Source: Metapseudomonas otitidis
GTDB taxonomy: Bacteria; Pseudomonadota; Gammaproteobacteria; Pseudomonadales; Pseudomonadaceae
NCBI RefSeq assembly: GCF_900111835.1
Contig: NZ_FOJP01000005.1
Location: 224,747-288,746, forward strand
Length of the DNA: 64,000 nucleotides
Direction of reading: 5' to 3'
Below the pieces are notes generated by a model. That model was not told the DNA's origin. It saw nothing but the letters and a program-made list of their open reading frames with translations, and searched no databases. Shown piece after piece: positions 28,379-37,099 of the stretch. Made by a program: the position numbers and the translations under genes. Every line of letters begins with the position of its first letter. Positions within the stretch are counted from its first letter, which is position 1.

Positions 28379-28404
28379 GCCCCCTGCCCGGCCGGGCAGG
28401 GGGC
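28379..28404. terminator. Palindrome between converging aroP and nrtR
   Basis: A 26-nt perfect palindrome of 13-bp arms centred on GCCCGGCCGGGC lies between the converging stops. It lacks a T-tract but probably terminates or insulates both strands. Confidence 0.6.
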
Positions 28405-28411
28405 ACACTCC

Positions 28412-29092
28412 TCAGGACAGGACGCTGCGGTCGAAGGTGAACAGCCCACCCGCGCCGGGTCGGTGCTCCAGCACCTTCTGCGGACGGCCCATCTTCGGGT
28501 GGTTGTGCTCGCCGGTGTCGACGATCCAGCCCTGCCCCTTCATCTTCTCCAGCCGCCCGCGCAGGGTGGTGTGCTGCACCGGCTGGCCGAGGCAGGCCTG
28601 GAAGGCACCGAGGGCTTCGGTGACGGTGAAGCGCGGCGCCAGCAGGTGCAGCGGCAGCGAGGTGTAGACCGACTTGCTCGACAGCCGCTCGCGGGCCTGG
28701 GCCACCAGTTGGTCGTGGTCGAAGGGCAGGCCCGCCAGCCCCTCCAGGGGGGCGAAGCGCAGGTCGTCGGCGGTCACTTCGGTGTCCGGCGCCAGGAGCG
28801 CCAGGTAGAAGGTGGACAGCGACCAGCCCCGGGGGTCGCGCCGGGCGTTACCCACCGTGGCCACCTGTTCCAGGTGCTGCGGCTCGACCCGCGCCTTGCC
28901 GCTCAGGGCGCGCTTGGCGGCGGCGTCGAGGTCGTCGTCGGCGCAACGGCCGTTGACCAGCACACCGGGCAGCGCCCATTCCCCTTCGAAGGGCCCCTGG
29001 GCCCGGCGGATCAGCAGCACGTCAAGGCCTTGGGCCGGATCGAGGCGCAGTGCGACGATGTCGACGCTGGCCAGTACCTGTGCGGAACTCAT
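28412..29092 (-). CDS. nrtR: NrtR, Nudix-related repressor of NAD biosynthesis
   Basis: The 226 residues have an N-terminal Nudix-like domain (VDIVALRLDPAQGLDVLLIRR...GEWALPGVLV) and a C-terminal winged helix (FTVTEALGAFQACLGQPVQHTTLRGRLEK). The catalytic REUXEE Glu residues of the Nudix box are not conserved, as expected for an ADP-ribose sensor. The repressor is released from DNA by ADP-ribose and controls NAD salvage genes, all of which lie next to it. ATG 29092 has GGAG 6 nt upstream. A longer frame to 29137 would read into the MITE-like element and is less likely. Confidence 0.9.
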   Translation of the reverse strand: MSSAQVLASVDIVALRLDPAQGLDVLLIRRAQGPFEGEWALPGVLVNGRCADDDLDAAAKRALSGKARVEPQHLEQVATVGNARRDPRGWSLSTFYLALLAPDTEVTADDLRFAPLEGLAGLPFDHDQLVAQARERLSSKSVYTSLPLHLLAPRFTVTEALGAFQACLGQPVQHTTLRGRLEKMKGQGWIVDTGEHNHPKMGRPQKVLEHRPGAGGLFTFDRSVLS

Positions 29093-29106
29093 TGCATCTC
29101 CCTGTA

Positions 29107-29246
29107 GGACACCCCTAGAAACTACCTGCGTTGTCATCGCGGCGTTAAAAACACGCTCAAAATGCTCATTTACAGCACGTAAACTGCGCTTTTTCGCCTG
29201 TTTTTGCCTTGCGCTGACGGCCTCGCCTACGTTTCCAGGGGTGTCC
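29107..29246. mobile_element. MITE-like element with 16-bp terminal inverted repeats
   Basis: A 140-bp segment is bounded by GGACACCCCTAGAAAC (29107-29122) and GTTTCCAGGGGTGTCC (29231-29246), inverted repeats with one mismatch. TGTA flanks both ends (29103-29106 and 29247-29250), a likely 4-bp target duplication. The inside is AT-rich, with nested inverted repeats: AAAAACA (near 29150) against TGTTTTT (near 29205), and TTTAC-AGCAC-GTAAA in the centre. It has no coding capacity. The right terminus encodes the last six residues and stop of nadD2. Confidence 0.75.
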
Positions 29247-29838
29247 TGTAGACAACCAGATCACCGGCCACTTCCGGCAGGCACCAGGCGGCCGGCAGTG
29301 GTCGTCCTTCCCGCAGGTGCAGGCGAATGGCGGAACTGTGCAGCACCCGCGTCTCCTTCGCCACCAGCAGGCCGAAATCCCGGCGCAACTCGGCACCCCG
29401 GTGGAAGCCCGGCAGGTGTTCGAGGTTGTCCTCGCCGATCACCAGCGCCATGGCCTCCGGCACCACGCCATGGGCCTCAGCCAGGGCGTGCATGAGGTCG
29501 TAGCTGTACACCGCCCCCTGCCCCGGCGACAGGCGCGCCTCGATGGGCTCGCACAGCACCCGCTGCGGGTCGATGCGCTGGGCCAGGCGCTCCAGCCAGG
29601 CGCAGCGCAGGGCGAAGTCCACCATGCGCTTGCCGTGGGCGTGGCGGTGGCTGGGCACCAGCAGCACCCGGTCGGCCACCGCCAGGGCACGGCGGACCAC
29701 CGTCTCGTGCCCCGGGTGCGGCGGGTCGAAGGCGCCGCCGTAGACCGCCAGGCGAAAACGCAGGGTGCCGGCCCGTTGGCTGCCGGCGGCGTAGGCGGCC
29801 AGGCTTGCCGAGGGATTCGAATGCGGATGGCTGCTCAC
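29227..29838 (-). CDS. nadD2: Nicotinate-nucleotide adenylyltransferase NadD2
   Basis: A 203-residue nucleotidyltransferase with the signature GGAFDPPHPGH (34-44) and the C-terminal SSAIR motif (the ISSTxxR equivalent). It transfers AMP from ATP to NaMN in the late NAD pathway and would serve the adjacent PncA/PncB salvage route. Start GTG 29838 has GGAG about 8 nt upstream. The final RTPLET and the stop codon come from the right terminus of the MITE-like element, so the native C-terminus may have been altered by insertion. It is divergent from pncA, with a 25-bp operator candidate between. Confidence 0.9.
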   Translation of the reverse strand: MSSHPHSNPSASLAAYAAGSQRAGTLRFRLAVYGGAFDPPHPGHETVVRRALAVADRVLLVPSHRHAHGKRMVDFALRCAWLERLAQRIDPQRVLCEPIEARLSPGQGAVYSYDLMHALAEAHGVVPEAMALVIGEDNLEHLPGFHRGAELRRDFGLLVAKETRVLHSSAIRLHLREGRPLPAAWCLPEVAGDLVVYRTPLET

Positions 29839-29869
29839 TTTTCCACTCCTTCCTGAAAAACGCTTGACG

Positions 29870-29894
29870 ACATATTACACGAGATGGAATATGT
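29870..29894. promoter_or_regulatory. Candidate NrtR operator in the nadD2-pncA divergent region
   Basis: ACATATT and AATATGT form a 7-bp perfect inverted repeat with an 11-bp spacer. It covers both directions in the 87-bp region between the nadD2 GTG (29838) and the pncA ATG (29926). TTGACG at 29864-29869 could be a -35 for pncA. Being the only strong AT palindrome here, and given the neighbouring nrtR, it is the best NrtR site candidate. Confidence 0.6.
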
Positions 29895-29925
29895 AGCCAG
29901 CCGTCACCGAGAAAGGAACGCAGCC

Positions 29926-30573
29926 ATGAAGATCGCCAGCTTCGATGTCGACGCCCAGAAGGGCTTCACCCCGCTCTGCCCGGACGAACTGCCGGTGCCC
30001 GGCGGCGACGAGATCGCGGCGCACCTGAACCTGCTGGCCCGCCGCGCCACCCTGCGCATCGGCAGCAAGGACGCCCACAGCCCTAGCGCCCCCTGGGTGG
30101 TGGGCAGCCACGCGGAGATGCTCGCACCGCTGCCCCTGGCCAATGCCGACATCACCTGGGTCAGCCACTGCGTGCCCGGCACCGCCGGCTTCGAGCTGCT
30201 GGATGAACTGCCCCGCCCGCTGGAGTACGACTACTTCGTGTGGAAGGGCGTGGAGCCCGACCTGCACCCCTACGGCGCCTGCTACCACGACCTGGCGGAA
30301 CGCCGCAGCACCGGGGTGATCGAATTCCTCCGGCAGAACGCGGTCAGCCATGTGCTGGTCGGCGGCCTGGCGCTGGACTACTGCGTGAAAACCACGGCCC
30401 TGCAACTGCGCCGCGCCGGCTTTGAGGTTATCGTCTACCTCCCCGCCTGCCGTGCCATTGCCGAGGCCACCGCCGAGACTGCTCGGCTCGAGATGAACGC
30501 AGCGGGCATCGTCCTGTGCGCCGGCGAAGCCGAGCTGGATGCCCTGCTCAACCGCACCACCTGGGAGTGCTGA
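29926..30573 (+). CDS. pncA: Nicotinamidase PncA
   Basis: A 215-residue isochorismatase-fold hydrolase that converts nicotinamide to nicotinic acid. The catalytic triad fits: D9 (FDVDAQKGF), K107 (FVWKGVEPD) and C153 (LDYCVK). The metal-binding Asp/His are in SKDAHSP and HCVPGT. ATG 29926 follows AAAGGAACGC. A slightly longer frame (to 29884) would start inside the operator palindrome and is rejected. It is first in the pncA-pncB-nadE operon. Confidence 0.94.
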   Translation: MKIASFDVDAQKGFTPLCPDELPVPGGDEIAAHLNLLARRATLRIGSKDAHSPSAPWVVGSHAEMLAPLPLANADITWVSHCVPGTAGFELLDELPRPLEYDYFVWKGVEPDLHPYGACYHDLAERRSTGVIEFLRQNAVSHVLVGGLALDYCVKTTALQLRRAGFEVIVYLPACRAIAEATAETARLEMNAAGIVLCAGEAELDALLNRTTWEC

Positions 30574-30575
30574 AG

Positions 30576-31778
30576 ATGGCCGAGAGCGTGTTTTCCGACC
30601 GCATCGTGCAGAACCTGCTGGACACCGATTTCTACAAGCTGACGATGATGCAGGCGGTCCTGCACAACTACCCCAACGCCGAGGTGGAATGGGAGTTCCG
30701 CTGCCGCAACGCCGAGGACCTGACGCCCTACCTGGCGGAGATCCGCTACCAGATCGAGCGCCTGGCCGAGATCAGCGTCACCGCTGACCAGCTGGCCTTC
30801 CTCGAACGCATCCCCTTCATCAAGCCGGACTTCATCCGCTTCCTCAGCCTGTTCCGCTTCAACATGCGCTACGTCCAGGCCGGGGTCGAAGACGGCCAGC
30901 TGTGCATCCGCCTGCGCGGCCCCTGGCTGCACGTGATCCTCTTCGAGATCCCGCTGCTGGCCATCGTCAGCGAGGTGCGCAACCGCTACCGCTACCGCGA
31001 GGTGGTGATCGAGCAGGCCAGCGAGCGCCTCTACGAGAAGCTCGACTGGCTCAAGCGCGAGGCCAGCCCGAGCGAGCTGGAGGGTTTCCAGGTGGCCGAC
31101 TTCGGCACCCGCCGGCGCTTCTCCTACCGGGTGCAGGAGGAGATGGTGCACATCCTCAAGCGCGACTTCCCCGGGCGCTTCGTCGGCACCAGCAACGTGC
31201 ACCTGGCCCGCGAGTTCGGCATCAAGCCCATCGGCACCATGGCCCACGAATGGCTGATGGCCCACCAGCAACTGGGCCCGCGCCTGATCGACAGCCAGAT
31301 CGCTGCGCTGGACTGCTGGGTCCGCGAGTACCGGGGCCTGCTCGGCATCGCGCTGACCGACTGCATCACCACCGATGCCTTCCTGCGGGACTTCGACCTG
31401 TACTTCGCCAAGCTCTTCGATGGCCTGCGGCACGACTCCGGGGACCCGCTGGAGTGGGCCGAAAAATGCATCCGCCACTACGAGAAGCTCGGTATAGACC
31501 CGCTCTCCAAGACCCTCGTATTCTCCGACGGTCTCGACCTGCCCAAGGCGCTGGAGCTGTACCGCGCCCTGCATGAGCGCATCCATGTCAGCTTCGGCAT
31601 CGGCACGCGGCTGACCTGCGACATCCCCGGGGTCGAACCGATGAACATCGTCATCAAGATGACCGCCTGCAACGGCCAGCCGGTGGCGAAGCTCTCCGAC
31701 ACGCCGGGCAAGACCCAGTGCCGCGACGAGAACTTCGTGACCTACCTGAAACATGTATTCCGCGTGGACGCACGCTGA
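30576..31778 (+). CDS. pncB: Nicotinate phosphoribosyltransferase PncB
   Basis: A 400-residue type-II phosphoribosyltransferase that makes NaMN from nicotinate and PRPP with ATP. Family motifs are [20 protein letters not shown] at the N-terminus, [32 protein letters not shown] with the phospho-histidine region, and GLRHDSGDP for phosphate binding. ATG 30576 begins 2 bp after the pncA stop. The next gene, nadE, follows after 11 bp. Confidence 0.96.
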   Translation: MAESVFSDRIVQNLLDTDFYKLTMMQAVLHNYPNAEVEWEFRCRNAEDLTPYLAEIRYQIERLAEISVTADQLAFLERIPFIKPDFIRFLSLFRFNMRYVQAGVEDGQLCIRLRGPWLHVILFEIPLLAIVSEVRNRYRYREVVIEQASERLYEKLDWLKREASPSELEGFQVADFGTRRRFSYRVQEEMVHILKRDFPGRFVGTSNVHLAREFGIKPIGTMAHEWLMAHQQLGPRLIDSQIAALDCWVREYRGLLGIALTDCITTDAFLRDFDLYFAKLFDGLRHDSGDPLEWAEKCIRHYEKLGIDPLSKTLVFSDGLDLPKALELYRALHERIHVSFGIGTRLTCDIPGVEPMNIVIKMTACNGQPVAKLSDTPGKTQCRDENFVTYLKHVFRVDAR

Positions 31779-31789
31779 GGAGACACCCC

Positions 31790-32617
31790 ATGAGCAACCG
31801 CCAGCAAGAAATCGCCCAAGCCCTCGCCGTGGTCCCGCCCTTCGCCGACCAGGCCGCCCTGGTGGCGGAAGTCGAGCGGCGCAAGGCCTTCATCAAGGAC
31901 TGCCTGCGCACCTCCGGCCTCAAGGTGCTGGTGCTGGGCATCAGCGGCGGCGTCGACTCCACCACCGCCGGTCGCCTGGCGCAGCTCTCGGTGGAAGAGC
32001 TGCGCGCCGAGACCGGCGATGACGGCTATCGCTTCATCGCGGTGCGCCTGCCCTACAACGTGCAGCACGACGAAGCCGACGCCCAGGTGGCGATGAACTT
32101 CATCCGCGCCGACGAGGAAGAGACGGTCAACATCGCCGACAGCGTGGTCGGCCTGGCCGAGCAGGTCACCCACCTCAACCACCTGACCGACGCCCGCCGC
32201 GACTTCGTCACCGGCAACATCAAGGCGCGCATCCGCATGGTGGCGCAGTTCGCCATCGCCAACGCCAACAACGGCCTGGTGATCGGCACCGACCACGCCG
32301 CCGAAGCGGTGATGGGCTTCTTCACCAAGTTCGGCGACGGCGCCTGCGACCTGGCTCCGCTCTCCGGCCTGGTGAAAGGCCAGGTGCGTGCCATCGCCGC
32401 CTACCTGGGGGCGCCAAACAGCGCCGTGAACAAGGTGCCGACCGCCGACCTGGAAGAGCTGCGCCCCGGCAAGCCGGACGAAGAGGCCCACGGCGTGAGC
32501 TACACCGAGATCGACGCCTTCCTGCACGGCCAGCCAGTCAGCCAGGCGGCCTATGACGCCATCGTCCGCACCTACGACAACACCCGTCACAAGCGCGAGC
32601 TGCCGCTGGCGCCCTGA
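31790..32617 (+). CDS. nadE: Ammonia-dependent NAD+ synthetase NadE
   Basis: A 275-residue PP-loop enzyme that amidates deamido-NAD with ammonia and ATP. The PP-loop is SGGVDST (52-58), and [20 protein letters not shown] is the typical distal motif. It lacks a glutaminase domain, so it uses free ammonia, which PncA may supply. GAGGAGACACCCC gives a good ribosome site for ATG 31790. It is the last gene of the salvage operon and is followed by a hairpin. Confidence 0.96.
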   Translation: MSNRQQEIAQALAVVPPFADQAALVAEVERRKAFIKDCLRTSGLKVLVLGISGGVDSTTAGRLAQLSVEELRAETGDDGYRFIAVRLPYNVQHDEADAQVAMNFIRADEEETVNIADSVVGLAEQVTHLNHLTDARRDFVTGNIKARIRMVAQFAIANANNGLVIGTDHAAEAVMGFFTKFGDGACDLAPLSGLVKGQVRAIAAYLGAPNSAVNKVPTADLEELRPGKPDEEAHGVSYTEIDAFLHGQPVSQAAYDAIVRTYDNTRHKRELPLAP

Positions 32618-32645
32618 AGCTCTGGAGCACCAGCGCTTGATGCAA

Positions 32646-32670
32646 AACGCCCGGCAATGCCGGGCGTTCT
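32646..32670 (+). terminator. nadE hairpin
   Basis: AACGCCCGGCA / TGCCGGGCGTT palindrome just past nadE. The following TTCTGCT is a weak U-tract. Confidence 0.65.
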
Positions 32671-32695
32671 GCTATCTGGGTTCAGCCGACTGAGT

Positions 32696-32854
32696 TCAGG
32701 CGACTGGGTCGGGCGGCGGTTCGTCCGGCAGGGTCGGCTCGCCCGGCTCGCGGGACGGGGTGGGTTCACCCGGCTCGCCGGGATCGCCAGGCACGTGCTG
32801 GGCGAAGAAGGGCCAGGGCCGGGTGGCCGGGAGTTCGTGTACGGCGATGGGCAT
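32696..32854 (-). CDS. Small Pro/Gly/Glu-rich protein (52 aa)
   Basis: ATG 32854 has GGAG 9 nt upstream. The product starts MPIAVHELPATRPWPFFAQH and then becomes GDPGEPGEPTPSREPGEP-type repeats. Third codon positions are mostly G/C, as in neighbouring genes. Alternatively, translation could begin at ATG 32920, which overlaps the stop of the upstream secreted-protein gene (ATGA), giving 74 residues. No function is known. Confidence 0.5.
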   Translation of the reverse strand: MPIAVHELPATRPWPFFAQHVPGDPGEPGEPTPSREPGEPTLPDEPPPDPVA

Positions 32855-32916
32855 GGCGAGGTTCTCCACGGAGGGGTTGTCCTTGTGGGACGCCACGCAG
32901 CCCGTGGGATTCCGGG

Positions 32917-33468
32917 TCATTCGTCGCCGGGGGCGTCGTAGGTAACGGTGAGGGAGGTGACCACCTGGCGATCCGGCCCTTCCAGGCCGTAGTTCCCGGA
33001 CTGCCCATAGCCCAACCAGAGGGTGCTGCTGCCACGCTGGCGCACGTCCGAATACTCGTCGCCATCGCCTTCCAGCCCCTGCATCAGGGTGAGGGCCCGC
33101 TCCCGGTCCATGCCGAGGGCCAGTTGCTTGTCCACCACGAAGTCCCAGGTCGCCGCGCCGGGCGCCACCCGCCGCAGCCAGCCCAGGCCGAGCTCGTCGG
33201 TGAAGCGGTCGAGGCGCCAGCAGCGCACCTCGGCCAGGCGCCCGTCCTGGAACACCAGCAGCAGGCTGTTGCCGTAGAGCAGACCCTGGCTGTTGCCGCT
33301 CATGGGCAGCCGGACAGTGGGCTCGCCCAGGGCCTCAACGAAGCGCTCCGGCGAGGCATCCGCGGGCAGGCCGAACACCTCGCGATCACCGATTACCGAG
33401 AGGGTCCGGGCGTGGGCCAGGGGCAGGGACAGGCACAAGGCGAGGCCAAGGGCGAAGAGGCGTTTCAT
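32917..33468 (-). CDS. Secreted or periplasmic protein of unknown function
   Basis: The 183 residues begin with a clear signal peptide (MKRLFALGLALCLSLPLAHA). The mature part has short beta-strand-like segments and one Cys. I recognise no enzymatic motif. It is tightly downstream of the response regulator gene (25 bp) on the same strand and may share its transcript, so it could be an accessory to the two-component system. Confidence 0.75.
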   Translation of the reverse strand: MKRLFALGLALCLSLPLAHARTLSVIGDREVFGLPADASPERFVEALGEPTVRLPMSGNSQGLLYGNSLLLVFQDGRLAEVRCWRLDRFTDELGLGWLRRVAPGAATWDFVVDKQLALGMDRERALTLMQGLEGDGDEYSDVRQRGSSTLWLGYGQSGNYGLEGPDRQVVTSLTVTYDAPGDE

Positions 33469-33493
33469 CGGTGAAGCTCCCGGGTCCGTGGGT

Positions 33494-34219
33494 TCAGGGG
33501 GTGGCCAGGCTGGCCTCGTCCTCGGCGGCCAGGCGGTAGCCCTTGCCGTAGACGGTCTGGATCAGTTGCGGGCGGTTGGCGTTGACCTCCAGCTTGCGGC
33601 GCAGGCGCACGATCAGGGCGTCCACGGTACGGGCGTCGACTTCCTCGTCGTCGTCCTGGCCCCGGCGCAGGCACTGCATGAGGTCGTGGCGGTTGACCGC
33701 GCTGCCCCGGCGCTCGATGAGGCCGATCAGCAGGGCGAACTCGCCGGGGGTGAGCACCACGTCCTGGCCGGCGGCGTCGCTGATGCGGCGGCGCAGCAGG
33801 TCGACGCGGAAGCGCCCGAGGCGTACGGAGAAGTCGGCCTCGCGCTCACCCTGGCCACAGCGGCGCAGCAGGCTGCGCACCTGGGCGAGGAGGATGCGCA
33901 GGTTCAGCGGCTTGGTCAGGTAGCCGTCGGCACCGGCCTCCAGACCCACCACGCGGTCGTAGTCCTCGTCCCGCACGGTGACCAGGATGATGCCGAGCTG
34001 CGGCTGGCTGCGGCGCAGCTGGGCGGTGATGGTCAGGCCGTCCAGGTCGGGCAGGCCGATGTCCAGCAGCACCAGGGCCGGGCGCAGTTGCTGGACCAGC
34101 TCCAGGCAGGCCCGCCCGGAGTCGGTGGCGTGCACCTCGAACCCGGCTTCGCGCAGGTACAGCGCCAGCATCTCGCGGATTTCCGGCGCGTCTTCGACCA
34201 CCAGCAGCTTGTCGACCAT
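33494..34219 (-). CDS. OmpR/PhoB-family response regulator
   Basis: A 241-residue regulator. The receiver domain has acidic residues ED (9-10), phosphoacceptor D53 in LLDIGLPD, and Lys in YLTKPLN. The C-terminal winged helix runs from about 135 (VRLGRFRVDLLRRR) to TVYGKGYRL. ATG 34219 has GAGGGG upstream. The hybrid kinase gene lies 66 bp upstream on the same strand and is the likely partner, a TorS/TorR-like arrangement. The target genes are unknown. Confidence 0.93.
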   Translation of the reverse strand: MVDKLLVVEDAPEIREMLALYLREAGFEVHATDSGRACLELVQQLRPALVLLDIGLPDLDGLTITAQLRRSQPQLGIILVTVRDEDYDRVVGLEAGADGYLTKPLNLRILLAQVRSLLRRCGQGEREADFSVRLGRFRVDLLRRRISDAAGQDVVLTPGEFALLIGLIERRGSAVNRHDLMQCLRRGQDDDEEVDARTVDALIVRLRRKLEVNANRPQLIQTVYGKGYRLAAEDEASLATP

Positions 34220-34285
34220 CCACAGCCCCTCTTCGTCAGGCGGCGGATTCTGGCGCAAACCCAAGGCGCGTTGCCACCACCTGGA

Positions 34286-36997
34286 TCAAGGGATTGCGCG
34301 ACCCGCTTCACGCTGCAGGCGTTCCCTGAGCAGCAGCAGGTGGCGCTCCAGGATCGCCAGCAGCTCGGGCACCTGCTCCGGCCGTTCGGTGCGCTCGGCG
34401 GCCTGGGCCAGGCTGTCGAGCCCGAAGTTCAGGGTGCTGCCGCGCAGGCGGTGGCACAGGGCACTCAGCTCCAGGCGGGCTGCCTCGGGGGCCTCGGGCA
34501 GGTGCGCCAGGGCGTCGCGCACCTCCTCCAGGGACGCCACCAGGGTGGGCAGCAGGCGATCGAACAGGGCGTGGCCGAGCCAACCGCGCAGCGCCTCCAG
34601 GCGCGCCTCGGAGAACTCCTCGGCCTGGGTGGGCGGGGCTTCGCCGGGGAGGTCCCAGTCCTCCAGCACGGCCAGCAGGGCCTCGCGCCGCAGGGGCTTG
34701 CCGAGCACCGCGCGCAAGCCGGCCTCGCGCCACTGGCGCGGGTCCAGGTCCCGCGCGTTGGCGGTCAGGGCCACCAGCAGGGGCGGTGTCGAGCGGGCCT
34801 GCTGGAGGATCAGCCGGCTGGCGGTGAGGCCGTCGATGTCCGGCAGGCGCAGGTCCATCAGCACCAGGTCGAAGGTGCCCGTGGCGCAGGCCTCGACGCC
34901 CTCGCGACCATCCCGGGCGGTGCTCACCTGGCAGCCCCAGCGCTCCAGCAGTTCGGCGGTCACCAGGCGGTTCACCTCCACGTCTTCCACCAGCAGCACC
35001 CGCAGGCCCTGCAGCAACGCGGCGGCTTCGTCTTCCTCCTCCGCTGCCGGGGCTTCGGCCGGCTGCCAGGGCAGCCAGAGGTCGATGCGCGTGCCCTGGC
35101 CGGGGGCGCTGTCCAGCGCCAGGCGGGCGCCCATCAGCGCGGCCAGGCGGGCGCTGATGTAGAGCCCCAGGCCGATGCCGGGCTGGCCCGCTTCGGGGTC
35201 GCGGACGAAGGCCTCGAACAGGGTCGGCTGCAGTTCGTGGCGGATGCCGGGGCCGGTGTCGGCCACCCGCAGGGCCAGGCCCTGGCTGCTGCGTTCGAGG
35301 ATCACCAGCACCTGGCCCTGGTCGGTGAACTTGAGGGCGTTGCCCAGCAGGTTGTAGAGCACCTGGCGCAACGGCTGGGGGTGCCCCAGCACGTAGGCGG
35401 GCAGGTCGTCGGCACAGCGGGTGAGCAGGCGCAGGCCGCGAGCCTCGGCCTGGGGCCGGAAGATGGCGGCGCACTCCTCCACCAGGCGCTCCGGGGAGAA
35501 CACCTGGGCCGGCGGCAGTTCGAGCTTCTCGGCGCGGGACAGCAGCATCAGCCCGTCGAGCACGTCGGTGAGGCTCTGGGCGGCGACGCGCACGGTGTCC
35601 AGGCGATGGCGCTGCTGCTCGTCCAGGCCGTCGCCCTGCAGCAGGTGCAGGTGCCCCTGGATGGCCACCAGCGGGGTGCGCAGCTCGTGGCTGAGCATGG
35701 CCTGACGCTCCAGGGACTGCTGGGCCTCGTGCAGGGCCTGGTCGCGGGCCACCGCCAAGGCCTGGGTGCGCTCCTCCACGCGGGCTTCCAGGGAGGCGTT
35801 GAGGCGCTGCAGGTCCCGGCTCAGTTGCTTGCTGCGCTGCAGGGCGTCGATCACCCGGCTGCCCACCACCACGCCGTGGGAGAGCATGAAGAAGAGGATG
35901 CCCAGCGGGATCAGGTTCAGGGTCGGCACGCTGAGTGAGTAGAGCAGCAGGTCGTTGACGATGGTGACATCCATCACCAGCATCCCGCCCAGCGCCACCA
36001 GGGCCCCGGGCCGCCGACGCCGCACGGCCAGCACCAGGGCGCCGAGGAAGTACAGCTCGCAGAGCAGCAGCCAGATGGCACAGGGGTCCCGCGTCAGGGT
36101 GAAGAAGGCCGGCGGTGTCCCCAGGGTGACCAGCGCCCCCAGCACGCCCACCGCGACCAGCACGCGCTGCACCCGCCGCGACAACTCGTCGGGGAACAGG
36201 CGCAGCAGCAACACGCCGTAGACCGGGGAGAACAGATGCCCGGAGAGGTATTCGATGCGGTAGATCCACACCGACGGCCATTGCAGGTAGTGATCCAGCA
36301 GCTCGCCGCTGGACGCCGCGCGCAACCCGGCCAGCACCAGCAGCACGGCGAACGGCAGGCCACCGAGCGCCCGCGCCGCGCTGCGGTCCATCAGGGCCAT
36401 GAACAGCGCCATCATCAGCGCACCGCCCAGGGTCAGCAGGTACAGGGCGCGCTGGCGGCTGGCATCCAGCGCCAGGCCGGCCAGGGTGCCGGCGCGCACC
36501 TCCATGTCGATGCCGCCTTCATGGTGGAAGTGGTTGGACAGCTCGATCCGCACCGTCACCCGCCGGGCATCGTCGGGCAGCGGCACGATGGCCGACTGCA
36601 GGCGCTGCACCTCGTGCTCGGCATCCCCCGGCTGGCCGCGCTCGAAGGCCAGCTCGCCGTCGATCCAGACCCGCGCTGCGGACTTGAAGTCGTCGAAGTA
36701 CAGCGCCAGGGGTTCCGGATAATCGGGCAGCAGCAGCTCGCTGGTCAGCTCGATGCGCCCGAAGCCCACCTCGCCCCAGGGCTTGCGGGTGCCGTCCTTC
36801 CAGGTGAAGGGCAGCGGCACCTCCTGCTCTGCCCGTGCCGGCTCCAGCCAGGTCAGCCGCCAGGTGCCGTCGAGCACGTGCAGGGCGCCCTGTGCCGGGT
36901 CCCAGGCCCGCAGGTCGTTCAGCGGTTCGGCCTGGGCGGCCCAGGCCGGCAGCCACAGCGACAGGCAGAGGAACAGGTACAGGCGCAATCGGGACAC
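34286..36997 (-). CDS. Hybrid sensor histidine kinase with 7TMR-DISM input, REC and HPt domains
   Basis: From GTG 36997 (GAGGGTTTCCC upstream) the protein has 903 residues and a signal peptide of about 23. A periplasmic 7TMR-DISM extracellular region (25-180) precedes seven membrane helices (about 185-385) and a coiled coil. The HisKA domain has H437 in SHELRTP. The HATPase has GNALKF, DTGPGI and GIGLGLY. The receiver has D715, and the C-terminal HPt domain has H849 in CHRLRG. A longer frame from GTG 37051 has no ribosome site. Signals through H-D-H-D relay, probably to the regulator downstream. Confidence 0.9.
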   Translation of the reverse strand: MSRLRLYLFLCLSLWLPAWAAQAEPLNDLRAWDPAQGALHVLDGTWRLTWLEPARAEQEVPLPFTWKDGTRKPWGEVGFGRIELTSELLLPDYPEPLALYFDDFKSAARVWIDGELAFERGQPGDAEHEVQRLQSAIVPLPDDARRVTVRIELSNHFHHEGGIDMEVRAGTLAGLALDASRQRALYLLTLGGALMMALFMALMDRSAARALGGLPFAVLLVLAGLRAASSGELLDHYLQWPSVWIYRIEYLSGHLFSPVYGVLLLRLFPDELSRRVQRVLVAVGVLGALVTLGTPPAFFTLTRDPCAIWLLLCELYFLGALVLAVRRRRPGALVALGGMLVMDVTIVNDLLLYSLSVPTLNLIPLGILFFMLSHGVVVGSRVIDALQRSKQLSRDLQRLNASLEARVEERTQALAVARDQALHEAQQSLERQAMLSHELRTPLVAIQGHLHLLQGDGLDEQQRHRLDTVRVAAQSLTDVLDGLMLLSRAEKLELPPAQVFSPERLVEECAAIFRPQAEARGLRLLTRCADDLPAYVLGHPQPLRQVLYNLLGNALKFTDQGQVLVILERSSQGLALRVADTGPGIRHELQPTLFEAFVRDPEAGQPGIGLGLYISARLAALMGARLALDSAPGQGTRIDLWLPWQPAEAPAAEEEDEAAALLQGLRVLLVEDVEVNRLVTAELLERWGCQVSTARDGREGVEACATGTFDLVLMDLRLPDIDGLTASRLILQQARSTPPLLVALTANARDLDPRQWREAGLRAVLGKPLRREALLAVLEDWDLPGEAPPTQAEEFSEARLEALRGWLGHALFDRLLPTLVASLEEVRDALAHLPEAPEAARLELSALCHRLRGSTLNFGLDSLAQAAERTERPEQVPELLAILERHLLLLRERLQREAGRAIP

Positions 36998-37057
36998 GGG
37001 AAACCCTCGGCGGGCGGCTGGCTTCAAGGAAAGGCGCTGGCGGGGCGCCACTCACGA

Positions 37058-37082
37058 AAAAGCCGGGCAATGCCCGGCTTTT
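37058..37082 (-). terminator. dcd terminator
   Basis: A 12-bp stem (AAAAGCCGGGCA / TGCCCGGCTTTT) followed by TTTTTCG on the minus strand, 17 bp past the dcd stop. Confidence 0.85.
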
Positions 37083-37099
37083 CCGACAGAAGGTGTGGG

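Noticed and set aside
29093..29137. Longer nrtR start at 29137 (MTTQVV...)
   Set aside because: It would begin inside the MITE-like element. The start at 29092 has a GGAG ribosome site and the usual NrtR N-terminus.
33293..35938. 881-codon plus-strand frame opposite the kinase and regulator
   Set aside because: The minus strand encodes complete two-component proteins with all phosphorylation motifs.
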